This document shows positions 24,975 through 33,840 of a stretch of DNA of 64,000 nt, in pieces. Origin of the DNA: Streptomyces sp. NRRL S-1022 (GTDB lineage Bacteria > Actinomycetota > Actinomycetes > Streptomycetales > Streptomycetaceae); assembly GCF_000720135.1 (NCBI RefSeq), contig NZ_JOIU01000015.1, forward strand, positions 62,001 to 126,000, read 5' to 3'. The notes below the pieces were generated by a model, which had not been told where the DNA came from, ran no database searches, and was given only the letters and a program-made list of their open reading frames with translations. Both the position numbers and the translations under genes were made by a program. Positions within the stretch are counted from its first letter, which is position 1. The number at the start of each line of letters is the position of its first letter.

Positions 24975-27095
24975 TCAGCCCGCGCCGACGCCGTCCGTCT
25001 CGCCGGCCGACGCGGTGCGCTGGCCCGGCACCGCGTTGGTCAGTTCGGCCGCCTCGGCGGGGTCGGCGTTCGCCGCGCCCAGCCGGGACTGCTGGCCGAC
25101 GTTGCGGGCCTCGGCCTTGAGGGCGAGGTCGGCGACCGCGGTGTTGAACTGGTCGATCGACTTCGGCTCGTCGGGGCCGAGCAGGTACTGCTTCAGCTCC
25201 TTGCGGTCCTCCGCCAGCGGGTCGCCCGCCGGGTCGCGCACGGCGTCCAGCAGGCCGCCCAGCTCGGCCGCGCTGTTGGACAGGATCACCGCGGCGCGCA
25301 CGGCCGTGTTCTGCCGCTTGAACTCCTCGGCGCCCAGCTCGCCGGAGTCGGTGACGGCGTACGGCTTGCCGCTCGCGATGAAGTCGGAGACCACGGAGGA
25401 GATGTCGGAGACCATCGCGTCGGAGACGTTGAAGCAGTCGTACAGGCGCGGCTCGGCGCCCGTGATGACGCGGTGCTCGTACGAGGGGAAGGAACGCCAG
25501 TAGGCGGCGTTCCACTCGGCGCGCAGCCGGGCGATCTCCGCGTGCCGGTGCACGTCCACGACGCCGTCGCGGGTGGCCTCGGCCTCGTCGCCCTTGGTGC
25601 CGCCGGCGACGGTCAGCCCGTCGAGCCGGGCCTCGATGCGGGCCAGCTCGGCCTTGGCCTGCTCCATGGCGGCACCGTCGGCGGTGAACCGGGAGTCGGC
25701 GGCGCGTTCGGCGGCGGCCTTCTCGACCAGCGCGGTGATGCGCTGGTGGGCGGCCTTGGCCTCCTTGCTGACGGTGCCGGTGAACGGGTGCGGCTTGTAC
25801 AGGACGCGCACCGGCGGATCGGCCGCGATCAGCTTGTTCACGATGTTCTCGCCGGCGAGCACGATCGAGGTGTTGCCGGGGTTGCCGTCCCAGCCCTCCC
25901 AGGTGGGCGCGTACAGCACGGTCGGGACGCGGCCCTCGGGCACGCCCTGCCAGCCCTGGATGGGGGCGAGCTGCGGGCGGCCGACCTCCACGATGTCCTC
26001 GTCGCGGACGCCGACGTCGGCGATGGCGTACCGGTCGCGGCCGGCCCGGCCGGCGGTCCACACCTCGTCGTACACCTTGCTGTACGGGTTGACGCTGGCC
26101 AGCTTGTCGCTGTCGCCGTGGCCGATGAAGACGTGCTTCATGGTGGGCACGCGCAGCAGGTGGATGTTCTTGCCGACGTTGGCCGCGTACAGGGCGACCC
26201 GCACGGTGGACAGGTCCAGGTTCATCAGGTGCACCCCTCCGGGCACGCAGATGACGGGGACCGTGGTCGGCGCGAGGTTGCTGAGGATGACACGCTCGCG
26301 GAGGATGATCAGCGGCCGGGTCTGCAGCTGCTCCATCGTCTCCAGCCACATGTTGACCTGGTACGCGGAGTCCCTGGAGCCGGAGAAGTACAGGACCGTC
26401 TCGGGCTGGTAGGCGGCCAGCCAGTCGTCGACGGCGGCGAGGACGGTCTCGGCCTTCGGCGGGACCCGCCGGCCGCGCACGTACGGCAGGAGGCGCAGGA
26501 TGTAGCCGGTGCCCAGGCCGACGGTCAGGCCGATGCCGAGGAAGCCGAAGCCGGCGGAGCCCAGTTCAGCCGAGACGAGGATGCCGACGACCGCGAACAG
26601 GTCGAGGTGGAGCATCTTCTCCGCGGAGCGGTGCAGCAGCCCGCGCGGCGGGGCGTCCGGGATGCGGATGCGGGACTTCAGGTCGATGTTGCGGGTGGCG
26701 ACCGGCATCCGGCGGCGGTTGCGGATCAGGGTGACCAGGGCGCCGTGCGGGGCCTGGAGGCCGTAGAAGGCGATGAAGCAGGCGACCGCGCCGTAGAAGA
26801 TCAGGTCGTCCGAGAGGGACAGGCGGGCCAGCAGCAGGATCAGCAGCAGCTGTCGGATCAGGAAGCGGATCGACAGGCCCGCCCGGACCTTGCTGAGGCG
26901 GTTGATCAGGTAGCTGCCCTTGCGGTGCAGATAGTGGTCCGCCAGGTACGTCACGGCGGCCAGGGCCGCGAAAGCGGGAACGCTCGGGACGAGCGCGGCC
27001 AGCATGAGCGCCGGGAAGCCCAGCATCACGAGGGCCGCCGCGGCCAGCTCGGCCGCGCTGCCCACCCGGGCGACGCGAATAGCGGTGGATATCAC
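24975..27095 (-). CDS. CDP-glycerol/ribitol glycerophosphotransferase-like polymerase (TagF family) with N-terminal membrane domain
   Basis: 706 residues. Residues ~1-225 contain five or six hydrophobic segments. Residues ~255-640 are a TagF-type GT-B domain with IGHGDSDK near 323, TVLYAPTWEGW, KPHPF near 433 and MVSDISSVVSDF near 565. TagF-like enzymes build polyol-phosphate chains from CDP-polyol on the inner membrane face. A ~65-residue insertion rich in Ala/Glu lies between KPHP and the C-terminal motif. GTG at 27095. The fused CDP-polyol synthase gene lies upstream on the same strand, so substrate maker and polymerase are neighbours. The polyol (ribitol or glycerol) is not fixed by sequence. 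Confidence 0.82.
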   Translation of the reverse strand: MISTAIRVARVGSAAELAAAALVMLGFPALMLAALVPSVPAFAALAAVTYLADHYLHRKGSYLINRLSKVRAGLSIRFLIRQLLLILLLARLSLSDDLIFYGAVACFIAFYGLQAPHGALVTLIRNRRRMPVATRNIDLKSRIRIPDAPPRGLLHRSAEKMLHLDLFAVVGILVSAELGSAGFGFLGIGLTVGLGTGYILRLLPYVRGRRVPPKAETVLAAVDDWLAAYQPETVLYFSGSRDSAYQVNMWLETMEQLQTRPLIILRERVILSNLAPTTVPVICVPGGVHLMNLDLSTVRVALYAANVGKNIHLLRVPTMKHVFIGHGDSDKLASVNPYSKVYDEVWTAGRAGRDRYAIADVGVRDEDIVEVGRPQLAPIQGWQGVPEGRVPTVLYAPTWEGWDGNPGNTSIVLAGENIVNKLIAADPPVRVLYKPHPFTGTVSKEAKAAHQRITALVEKAAAERAADSRFTADGAAMEQAKAELARIEARLDGLTVAGGTKGDEAEATRDGVVDVHRHAEIARLRAEWNAAYWRSFPSYEHRVITGAEPRLYDCFNVSDAMVSDISSVVSDFIASGKPYAVTDSGELGAEEFKRQNTAVRAAVILSNSAAELGGLLDAVRDPAGDPLAEDRKELKQYLLGPDEPKSIDQFNTAVADLALKAEARNVGQQSRLGAANADPAEAAELTNAVPGQRTASAGETDGVGAG

Positions 27096-27254
27096 GGAGA
27101 GACCTGCTCTGGGAGGGGGGAGTGCCGGTTTTGTTCAGGAATGTCGGGAGAAGCCGGGATTTCCTGTGGGGTACGGATACAGGCCCCCGCGAATACCCGG
27201 TGAACGGATACCCACAGAGGCCTGAATTCCCAAAAGCTTGATTACCTCTGATTA

Positions 27255-28751
27255 TTACACGCCGTCCTGGCGGTCGAGGACGGTGGCCAGCGCCTGCTCG
27301 AAGCCGGAGGCCTGGGCGGCGCCCGCGGTCGGGTCCTGCTGGCGGACGTCGATGACGTGCCCGGTCAGCTCGGACAGCAGCACGTCCAGGGAGGTACGGG
27401 CCACGGCCTCGGAGGAGAGCAGCGAGCCGGACGGCTCCTGGCCGAAGGCCTTGGTGCGCATCGGGGTGGCGGTGCGCTCGGGGTTGATGCAGTTGACCCG
27501 GATGCCGTCGCCGGCCCACTCGTCGGACAGCGCCTGGGTGAGGTTCACCATGGCGGCCTTGGTGGAGGAGTACAGGGAGTACTCGGCGCGGCCGCGGGTG
27601 TAGCTGCTGGAGGTGTAGAGCAGCAGCTGGCCGTCGGTCTCCGCGAGGTACTTGTAGGAGGACCGCGCGATCTGCACCGGGGCCAGGTAGTTGACCTTCA
27701 GCGCCTCCTCGATGGTGGCGTTGTCGGTCTCGGCGAGCTTGCCGATGCGCAGCACGCCCGCGGTGTTGACGACGTAGTCGATCCGGCCGGTCTCCGCGTA
27801 CGCCTTGGACAGCGCGTCGTCGACCTCCTCCGGGTTCTCCACGTGGGTGCCGGTGGTGGAGCGGCCCAGCGCGTAGACGTTCGCACCGTAGGACCCGGCG
27901 AGTTCGGCGATGTCCTTGCCGATGCCGTAGGAGCCACCGAAGATGACGACGGTCTTGCCGGTGAGGAGTTCGCGGTAGGCCTCCTCGCCGTTCTGCTCGG
28001 GCGCGGCGGTGGAGGCGAGCTGGAACAGCTTGTCGGCGATGAAGACGTCGACCGGCTGGGTCACCTTCATGTTGTACTCGTCGCCCGCGACGACGTGGAT
28101 CGGCACGTCCGGCAGGTACCTGAGGACCACCGAGCAGTCGTCCGTGGCCTGGAAGTTGGGGTCGCAGGCGGCGACCTCGTAGGCGCGGCGGATGGTGGAC
28201 AGCTTGAAGGCCTGCGGGGTCTGGCCGCGGCGCAGCCGGGAGCGGTCCGGGATCTCGGTGATGAACTCGCCGTCCTCGCCGTGCGTGCGCGTGACGATGA
28301 TGGTGTCGGCGGACGGGATGGCGACGTCCACGGCCTGGTAGCGCTCCAGCGCGGCCACGCAGTCGTCGATGACGCGCTGCGAGAGCAGCGGGCGTACGGC
28401 GTCGTGGAAGAGGACGTTGAGGTCCTCGCCCTCGGCCAGGCCCTCCCGGAGCGCGGAGATGGCGCGCTCGGTGGTCTCGTTCCTCGTCGAACCACCTTCG
28501 ATGATCTTCTTCACCTTGGTGAAGCCCGCCTTGGCGACGATCTTCTCGACGTCCGGCACATAGCCCGGGGCCATCAGCACGATGATGTCGTCGATCGAGT
28601 CGGCCTTCTCGAAGGTGGTCAGGGTGTGCTCGATGACTGCCTTCCCGGCGATCTTCAGCAGCTGCTTGGGGATCGACAGACCCACCCGCTGACCGGTGCC
28701 ACCGGCCAGGATCACTGCGGTGGTTCGGGGCTTGGCTATGTGCTGGGACAC
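27255..28751 (-). CDS. Bifunctional cytidylyltransferase / SDR reductase (CDP-ribitol synthase type)
   Basis: 498 residues. Residues ~8-235 are an IspD/TarI-type cytidylyltransferase (ILAGGTGQRVG, VLFHDAVRPLLS, RRGQTPQAF). Residues ~245-485 are a short-chain dehydrogenase (FGGSYGIGKDIAE, VNTAGVL, catalytic Tyr-x3-Lys in YSSTKAA). The fusion resembles Bcs1/Acs1 of Haemophilus influenzae, which reduces ribulose-5-phosphate and activates it as CDP-ribitol. GTG at 28751 (SQHIAKPRT) follows AGGTAGG. It probably supplies CDP-polyol to the TagF-like polymerase downstream. Isoprenoid synthesis (IspD) is less likely given the fused reductase and the neighbours. Confidence 0.82.
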   Translation of the reverse strand: MSQHIAKPRTTAVILAGGTGQRVGLSIPKQLLKIAGKAVIEHTLTTFEKADSIDDIIVLMAPGYVPDVEKIVAKAGFTKVKKIIEGGSTRNETTERAISALREGLAEGEDLNVLFHDAVRPLLSQRVIDDCVAALERYQAVDVAIPSADTIIVTRTHGEDGEFITEIPDRSRLRRGQTPQAFKLSTIRRAYEVAACDPNFQATDDCSVVLRYLPDVPIHVVAGDEYNMKVTQPVDVFIADKLFQLASTAAPEQNGEEAYRELLTGKTVVIFGGSYGIGKDIAELAGSYGANVYALGRSTTGTHVENPEEVDDALSKAYAETGRIDYVVNTAGVLRIGKLAETDNATIEEALKVNYLAPVQIARSSYKYLAETDGQLLLYTSSSYTRGRAEYSLYSSTKAAMVNLTQALSDEWAGDGIRVNCINPERTATPMRTKAFGQEPSGSLLSSEAVARTSLDVLLSELTGHVIDVRQQDPTAGAAQASGFEQALATVLDRQDGV

Positions 28752-28810
28752 AGGTGACCTACCTTGGGGCGACAGGGAACCGTGAAATGGTCCCACTTCC
28801 GGTAACCGCT

Positions 28811-28868
28811 GTGCAAGGTGAGTGCCCTCCGCTGCATATGTGCGCGCAACCTGTCATTCACCTTGCAC
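28811..28868 (-). promoter_or_regulatory. Long inverted repeat upstream of the CDP-polyol synthase gene
   Basis: GTGCAAGGTGA (28811-28821) and TCACCTTGCAC (28858-28868) are exact 11-bp complements 36 bases apart, 60-117 bases before the GTG start. The 36-base interval contains GCATATG and GCGCGC palindromes. It could be an mRNA leader hairpin or a double operator. The wider 600-bp interval to 29354 shows no gene; it also has three TTCACG motifs on the minus strand near 28890-28945. Confidence 0.45.
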
Positions 28869-29271
28869 TCCCGGTGATTGACGGCGGGCCGCGTGAACGC
28901 CCGTGAATTTGCTGTGAGTAAGTCCACAGGTATCCGTGAACGGCGTTCGGCACCCCGGCGGCGAGCGCTCCCAGGGGATGCCGGGATCTTCACGTCCCGG
29001 GGCACGGGGCCGCACATGTTCTTCATATGCGGCGCGGCAGCGTTGCGATCCGGCGGGAATGCGGCTCGTCCGGCAGTCCATTGCCGCCGGAATTCCACAT
29101 CGCGGTTCCGCGGTATTTCGGTCTCGCCCGGGTGGGTGACCGTTTCACGGCGTCCGGCACCGGCGGTGCGAGCCGATGTGAGGCCGGTGCGGGACACCTG
29201 TGCGCGGGCCGGTGTGCGGGGGCGGCGCGGGGCCCCCGCACGGTGGCCGGGCACCGGCGGACCGGGCCCGG

Positions 29272-29357
29272 GGCCCGGTCAGGTCCCAGGCCCGGTCAGG
29301 TCCCAGGCCCGGTCAGGTCCCAGGCCCGGTCAGGTCAGGTCAGGTCAGGTCAGGTCA
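29272..29357. repeat. Tandem repeats: 17-bp unit then GGTCA pentamers
   Basis: Three exact copies of GGCCCGGTCAGGTCCCA (29272-29322) run into a partial copy and six consecutive GGTCA pentamers (29328-29357). The array touches the stop codon of the phoD-like gene, so it forms the start of that gene's 3' untranslated RNA. Simple arrays like this can vary in copy number by slippage. Confidence 0.85.
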
Positions 29358-30902
29358 CACCAGGCGGACGCCCGGCTCGTCCGATTCCACCCGCAGCCGG
29401 GCCAGGGTGCTCGCCGTCGCCTGCGGCTTGAGCACCGTGTCCACGGCCCGGACCTGCGCGTCGATGCCGTCGCGGCGGATGTCGAACAGGTGGTAGCCGC
29501 GGTGGGCGTCGATGAACTTCCAGTGCGGGTTGTCCGCCATCAGCGGGTCCCACTGCCGGTGGAAGGCGTCCTGGTCCTGGTCGCCGCTGCTGGAGATGGA
29601 GGTGCCGACGAACTCGGCGCCGACCACGTCCGAGTCGGGGTCGGCGTAGTCCGTCCGCAGGTCGCTGATCATCGTCAGGTGGCGGTCGCCGCTCAGCACC
29701 ACCGGGTTGCGGATGCCGGCGAACTCCTCCAGCAGCGCGTTGCGTTCGACCTGGTAGCCGTCCCAGGCGTCGTAGTACCAGAGCTTGCCGTCGCCGGGCA
29801 GCAGATCGGTCTCGGCCATCATGATCTGCGAGGCGACGAGGTTCCAGCGGGCCGGGGAGTCGTACAGCCCGTCGAGCAGCCACTGCTTCTGCTCGGCGCC
29901 GAGCATGGTCTGCGTCGGCGCCTCGGCGCCCTCCTGCGTGGTGGCCTGGTCGCTGCGGTACTGCCGGGTGTCGAGGACGTTGAGCCGGGCCAGCCGGCCG
30001 AACTCCAGGCGGCGGTACATCTGGATGTGCGGGCCGGTGGGGATCGCGGTGGCACGCACCGGCATGTGCTCGTAGTACGCCTGGAAGGCCGCCGTCAGCC
30101 GGGCCACGAACTTGTCGTGCGGCTGCTTGTCGGGGTCCTGCGGGATCTCGCCGGCCCAGTCGTTGTCCACCTCGTGGTCGTCGAAGGTGACCACCCAGGG
30201 GGCGCTCGCGTGCATCGCGGTGAGGTCGGGGTCGGTCTTGTACTGCGCGTACCGGTTGCGGTACTGCACCAGGGTGTACGGCTCGCCCTTGCCCTCGTGC
30301 CGCCGTACGGCCGTCGCCGAGGGCGCGGACTCGTATATGTAGTCGCCGACGAAGAGCACGACGTCGGGGTCCTGGGCGAGCATGTCGGCGTACGGCGTGA
30401 AGTAGCCGTGCTGCCAGTTCTGGCAGGAGGCGAGGGCGACGCGCAGCGCGCCGCCGCGCCGGTGCGGGTGGGGCGCGGTGCGGGTGCGGCCGGTGGGCGA
30501 GAGCTGGTCGCCGGCCCGGAAGCGGTACCAGTACGGGCGGTCCGGGCGCAGGCCGCGGACGTCCACGTGGACGCTGTGGCCGAGTTCCGGGCGGGCCTCG
30601 GCGGTGCCCCGGCGGGCGGTTCTGCGGAACCGCTCGTCCTCGGCGATCTCCCACTCCACGGGGAAGACGGCATCGGGCATGCCGCCCCCGTTCAGCGGGT
30701 CGGGCGCGAGTCTGGTCCACAGCACGATCCCGTCGGGCAGCGGATCGCCGGAGGCGACGCCGAGGGTGAAGACGCCGTCGGGGAGCGGGGTGCCGGCGGC
30801 GCGGGCGGTGCCGGGCAGCCACAACTGGGCGGAGGCCGCGGCCCCGAGGACGGCGGCCCCGGCGGTCAGAAAGCGGCGGCGATCGGGCGATGGTGCGGTC
30901 AT
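29355..30902 (-). CDS. phoD: PhoD-family alkaline phosphatase/phosphodiesterase, Tat-exported
   Basis: 515 residues. A Tat signal (DRRRFLTAGAAVLGAAA at ~7-23, cleavage near GTARA) is followed by a PhoD N-terminal domain and the metallophosphatase core: LFVGDYIYE, VTFDDHEVDNDW, ERNALLEEF and VLSGDRHLT. PhoD enzymes are calcium/iron-dependent and can hydrolyse phosphodiesters, including teichoic acids, to release phosphate. ATG at 30902 is preceded by AGGGAG; the open frame upstream is rejected. No clear Streptomyces PHO box (GTTCACC repeats at 11-bp spacing) is seen in the upstream 200 bp. It adjoins the polymer genes. Confidence 0.92.
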   Translation of the reverse strand: MTAPSPDRRRFLTAGAAVLGAAASAQLWLPGTARAAGTPLPDGVFTLGVASGDPLPDGIVLWTRLAPDPLNGGGMPDAVFPVEWEIAEDERFRRTARRGTAEARPELGHSVHVDVRGLRPDRPYWYRFRAGDQLSPTGRTRTAPHPHRRGGALRVALASCQNWQHGYFTPYADMLAQDPDVVLFVGDYIYESAPSATAVRRHEGKGEPYTLVQYRNRYAQYKTDPDLTAMHASAPWVVTFDDHEVDNDWAGEIPQDPDKQPHDKFVARLTAAFQAYYEHMPVRATAIPTGPHIQMYRRLEFGRLARLNVLDTRQYRSDQATTQEGAEAPTQTMLGAEQKQWLLDGLYDSPARWNLVASQIMMAETDLLPGDGKLWYYDAWDGYQVERNALLEEFAGIRNPVVLSGDRHLTMISDLRTDYADPDSDVVGAEFVGTSISSSGDQDQDAFHRQWDPLMADNPHWKFIDAHRGYHLFDIRRDGIDAQVRAVDTVLKPQATASTLARLRVESDEPGVRLV

Positions 30903-31301
30903 GCGCTGACTCCCTTTGCCACAGGGCCACTTGGACAGGTGCGTCGGACAGTCGGAAGTTCCCACGGCCGGACGGTCCGCCTGCTGAACCAAGCGCATCG
31001 CGAGCATGACAAACAGGGAGACAACAGGAGACCCGTTGCGGCACGAGAAAACCGTCGCGCCACAACGGATCTGACGGTAGATCGGAATCCGCCCCGCCGC
31101 CGACGCCCACCGGCGTGTCTCGCGCCCTCCCGAGGGCCCGTCAGCCGGGGGGCCGTGCACCGGACCAGGCCACGGCGGCGAGCGGACCGGCCCGGGCCAC
31201 CGGGTCGCGGGTTGTCCGGAAAAAGCGAGTGAAAGGGAGCCGGCCGGGGAAGGCCGGGCCGGGGCCGGCGGTGACCGGCCGGGCCGGCACCGCGCAAACG
31301 C

Positions 31302-31333
31302 GACGCGGAGAGGACCGGGGTCCTCTCCGCGTC
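31302..31333 (-). terminator. Terminator hairpin after obg
   Basis: Perfect 14-bp stem GACGCGGAGAGGAC / GTCCTCTCCGCGTC with loop CGGG, 55 bases past the obg stop. The rest of the 485-bp interval down to phoD (30903-31387) holds no gene that I can support. Confidence 0.75.
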
Positions 31334-31387
31334 ACACTGTCAGCACACCGCGGGCTCGGCCGCGGCCGGGCCGGCGCCCGCCGAGCC

Positions 31388-32836
31388 CTACTCGAACGGG
31401 TTGAACTCGTCGTACTCCCGCAGCGCCTCGTCGCGCTCCGCCTGCTTGTCCCGCCGGCGCTGCGCCGCGGGCCGGGCCTCGTCCAAGCGGTGGTCCTCGC
31501 CGCGGCGGCCGAGCATCTCCGCGCCGGCCATGACCGTCGGCTCCCAGTCGAAGACGACCGCGTTCTCCTCGGGGCCGATGGCGACACCGTCACCCGAGCG
31601 GGCGCCCGCCTTCATCAACTGCTCTTCCACGCCGAGGCGGTTGAGCCGGTCGGCGAGGTAGCCGACGGCCTCGTCGTTGTTGAAGTCGGTCTGGCGCACC
31701 CAGCGCTCCGGCTTCTCGCCGCGCACCCGGAACAGCGGCTCGCCGCCGACGTCCTCGCGTACGACGGTGAAGCCCGCGTCGTCCACGGCCTTGGGCCGGA
31801 TGACGATCCGGGTCGCCTCCTCCTTCGGCTTGGCGGCACGCGCGGTGGAGACCAGCTCGCCGAGGGCGAAGGACAGCTCGCGCAGTCCGATGTGCGCCAC
31901 GGCCGACACCTCGAAGACCCGGTAGCCGCGGGCCTCCAGGTCGGGGCGGACCATCTCGGCGAGGTCCTTGCCGTCCGGCACGTCCACCTTGTTCAGGACG
32001 ACGATCCGGGGACGGTTGTCGAGCCCGCCGTACTGCCGCAGCTCCTCCTCGATGATGTCGAGGTCGGAGACCGGGTCGCGGTCGGACTCCAGCGTCGCGG
32101 TGTCCAGCACGTGCACCAGCACGCTGCACCGCTCCACATGCCGCAGGAACTCCAGGCCGAGGCCCCTGCCCTGGCTGGCGCCCGGGATCAGACCGGGCAC
32201 GTCGGCGATGGTGTAGACGGTGGAGCCGGCGGTGACCACGCCCAGGTTCGGGACCAGCGTGGTGAACGGGTAGTCGGCGATCTTCGGCTTGGCCGCGCTC
32301 AGCACGGAGATCAGCGAGGACTTGCCGGCGCTCGGGTAGCCGACGAGGGCCACGTCGGCGACGGTCTTCAGCTCCAGGACGATGTCCTGGAGGTCGCCGG
32401 GCTCGCCGAGCAGCGCGAAACCGGGCGCCTTGCGGCGGGCGGAGGCCAGCGCCGCGTTGCCGAGACCGCCCCGGCCGCCCTGCGCGGCGATGAACGAGGT
32501 GCCGTGGCCGACCAGGTCGGCGAGCACGTTGCCCGCCTTGTCCAGAACGACCGTGCCGTCCGGCACCGGCAGGACCAGGTCCTGACCGTCCTTGCCGGAG
32601 CGGTTGCCGCCCTCGCCGGGCTTGCCGTTGGTGGCCTTGCGGTGCGGGGAGTGGTGGTAGTCCAGCAGCGTCGTGACCGACTGGTCGACGGTCAGGATGA
32701 CGTCACCGCCCCGGCCGCCGTTGCCGCCGTCGGGGCCGCCGAGCGGCTTGAACTTCTCACGGTGGACGGAGGCACAGCCGTGGCCTCCGTTACCCGCGGC
32801 GACGTGCAGCTCGACGCGGTCCACGAAGGTGGTCAT
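31388..32836 (-). CDS. obg: GTPase Obg (CgtA)
   Basis: 482 residues. The glycine-rich Obg fold occupies 1-~158 ([16 protein letters not shown]). The G domain has G1 GYPSAGKSS near 163, [10 protein letters not shown] and [10 protein letters not shown]. The C-terminal OCT domain (~345-430) is followed by an acidic/basic tail. A ribosome- and stress-linked GTPase; in Streptomyces Obg affects the onset of aerial growth. ATG at 32836 has AGGAGG upstream. It ends the rplU-rpmA-obg unit, separated from rpmA by a double hairpin. Confidence 0.97.
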   Translation of the reverse strand: MTTFVDRVELHVAAGNGGHGCASVHREKFKPLGGPDGGNGGRGGDVILTVDQSVTTLLDYHHSPHRKATNGKPGEGGNRSGKDGQDLVLPVPDGTVVLDKAGNVLADLVGHGTSFIAAQGGRGGLGNAALASARRKAPGFALLGEPGDLQDIVLELKTVADVALVGYPSAGKSSLISVLSAAKPKIADYPFTTLVPNLGVVTAGSTVYTIADVPGLIPGASQGRGLGLEFLRHVERCSVLVHVLDTATLESDRDPVSDLDIIEEELRQYGGLDNRPRIVVLNKVDVPDGKDLAEMVRPDLEARGYRVFEVSAVAHIGLRELSFALGELVSTARAAKPKEEATRIVIRPKAVDDAGFTVVREDVGGEPLFRVRGEKPERWVRQTDFNNDEAVGYLADRLNRLGVEEQLMKAGARSGDGVAIGPEENAVVFDWEPTVMAGAEMLGRRGEDHRLDEARPAAQRRRDKQAERDEALREYDEFNPFE

Positions 32837-32912
32837 GGTTCGGTGCCTCCTGGGGGTCCCCCCGGCCGGGACCGGGGGCGTACGGGTATGTCTTGTGGGG
32901 GTAACACGCGAA

Positions 32913-32952
32913 AGGCGGACCCGCCTTCCCGAACGGGAAGTGAGGTCCGCCT
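32913..32952 (-). promoter_or_regulatory. Double hairpin between rpmA and obg
   Basis: Outer stem AGGCGGACC/GGTCCGCCT encloses an inner stem CTTCCC-GAAC-GGGAAG. It lies 32 bases past the rpmA stop and 77 bases before obg. It could partly terminate ribosomal-protein transcription or mark a processing site, lowering obg relative to rpmA. Confidence 0.55.
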
Positions 32953-32984
32953 CGCGAAAGCGTTCAGCGCGTGAATCAGGCGAT

Positions 32985-33239
32985 TCAGGCGACCGGAACG
33001 ATGTTCACGACCTTGCGGCCGCGGTGGGTACCGAACTCCACCGCACCGGCCTGCAGCGCGAACAGCGTGTCGTCGCCGCCACGGCCGACACCGGCGCCGG
33101 GGTGGAAGTGGGTGCCACGCTGGCGGACCAGGATCTCACCCGCGTTGACGACCTGACCGCCGAAGCGCTTCACGCCGAGCCGCTGGGCATTGGAGTCGCG
33201 ACCGTTCCGGGTGGACGATGCGCCCTTCTTGTGTGCCAT
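32985..33239 (-). CDS. rpmA: 50S ribosomal protein L27
   Basis: 84 residues, standard length, beginning [20 protein letters not shown] and containing [20 protein letters not shown]. It sits near the peptidyl-transferase centre. ATG at 33239 has GAGGAGAA upstream, 14 bp after the rplU stop. No N-terminal extension of the Firmicute type that needs proteolytic removal. Confidence 0.98.
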   Translation of the reverse strand: MAHKKGASSTRNGRDSNAQRLGVKRFGGQVVNAGEILVRQRGTHFHPGAGVGRGGDDTLFALQAGAVEFGTHRGRKVVNIVPVA

Positions 33240-33253
33240 TTCTCCTCAGTCCC

Positions 33254-33574
33254 TTACTTCGCAGCCGTGGGGATCGACGTGACCTTGATCGCCGTGTACT
33301 GCTGGCGGTGGCCCTGCCGACGGCGGTAGCCGGTCTTGTTCTTGTAGCGCAGAATGTCGATCTTCTGGCCCTTGTGGTGGTCCACGACCTCGGCCTGGAC
33401 CTTGATGCCGGCCAGCACCCACGGGTCGCTGGTCACGGAGTCGCCGTCGACAACGAGCAGGGTCGAGAGCTCGACCGTGTCGCCAACCTTGGCAGTGGAA
33501 ATCTTGTCAACCTCAACGATGTCGCCGACAGCAACCTTGTGCTGGCGACCACCGCTGCGCACGATGGCGTACAC
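33254..33574 (-). CDS. rplU: 50S ribosomal protein L21
   Basis: 106 residues: [20 protein letters not shown] at the N-terminus and [20 protein letters not shown] in the conserved RNA-binding part. GTG start at 33574. First gene of rplU-rpmA-obg; the 266-bp leader back to rne carries a candidate structured element. Confidence 0.98.
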   Translation of the reverse strand: MYAIVRSGGRQHKVAVGDIVEVDKISTAKVGDTVELSTLLVVDGDSVTSDPWVLAGIKVQAEVVDHHKGQKIDILRYKNKTGYRRRQGHRQQYTAIKVTSIPTAAK

Positions 33575-33641
33575 GCGGATCTCACTTTCGCTCGAAGAAA
33601 CGGCACCCCCGCAGGCCAGTCGCCCAGGAACACCACGGACG

Positions 33642-33679
33642 ACCTCTCCCGGCCCGCCTTGCGTCCGGAAGGAAGAGGT
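33642..33679 (-). promoter_or_regulatory. Possible structured leader of rplU
   Basis: In the 5' region of rplU the minus strand can fold ACCTCT/AGAGGT plus an inner CCGG/CCGG stem. L21 operons in other bacteria carry autoregulatory leaders; whether this is one is an inference from position only. Confidence 0.3.
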
Positions 33680-33798
33680 TTACGGGGATGTGGCGTGCTC
33701 AGTGGACACGCCGACGGTCAAGGTTACGGGGCCACGGGCGAGGGGGTCAAACCGGGCCCCGGGGGGTGTGGGGCCGGTCACTCGGGACGGGCCCCACC

Positions 33799-33833
33799 GG
33801 TGTGCGGCCGGTCACATGAACCGGCCGCACACC
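33799..33833 (-). terminator. Terminator hairpin after rne
   Basis: Perfect 14-bp stem GGTGTGCGGCCGGT / ACCGGCCGCACACC with loop CACATGA, eight bases past the rne stop. Confidence 0.8.
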
Positions 33834-33840
33834 GCGGGCG

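Noticed and set aside
23430..27203. 1257-codon plus-strand frame opposite the GT2 and TagF-like genes
   Set aside because: Runs across two convincing minus-strand genes and a terminator; no recognisable protein features.
29272..29357. CRISPR array
   Set aside because: The repeats are directly abutting 17-mers and pentamers without spacers; no cas genes nearby.
30903..31100. PHO box upstream of phoD
   Set aside because: A GGTTCAG motif is present, but no second GTTCACC-like unit at 11-bp spacing.
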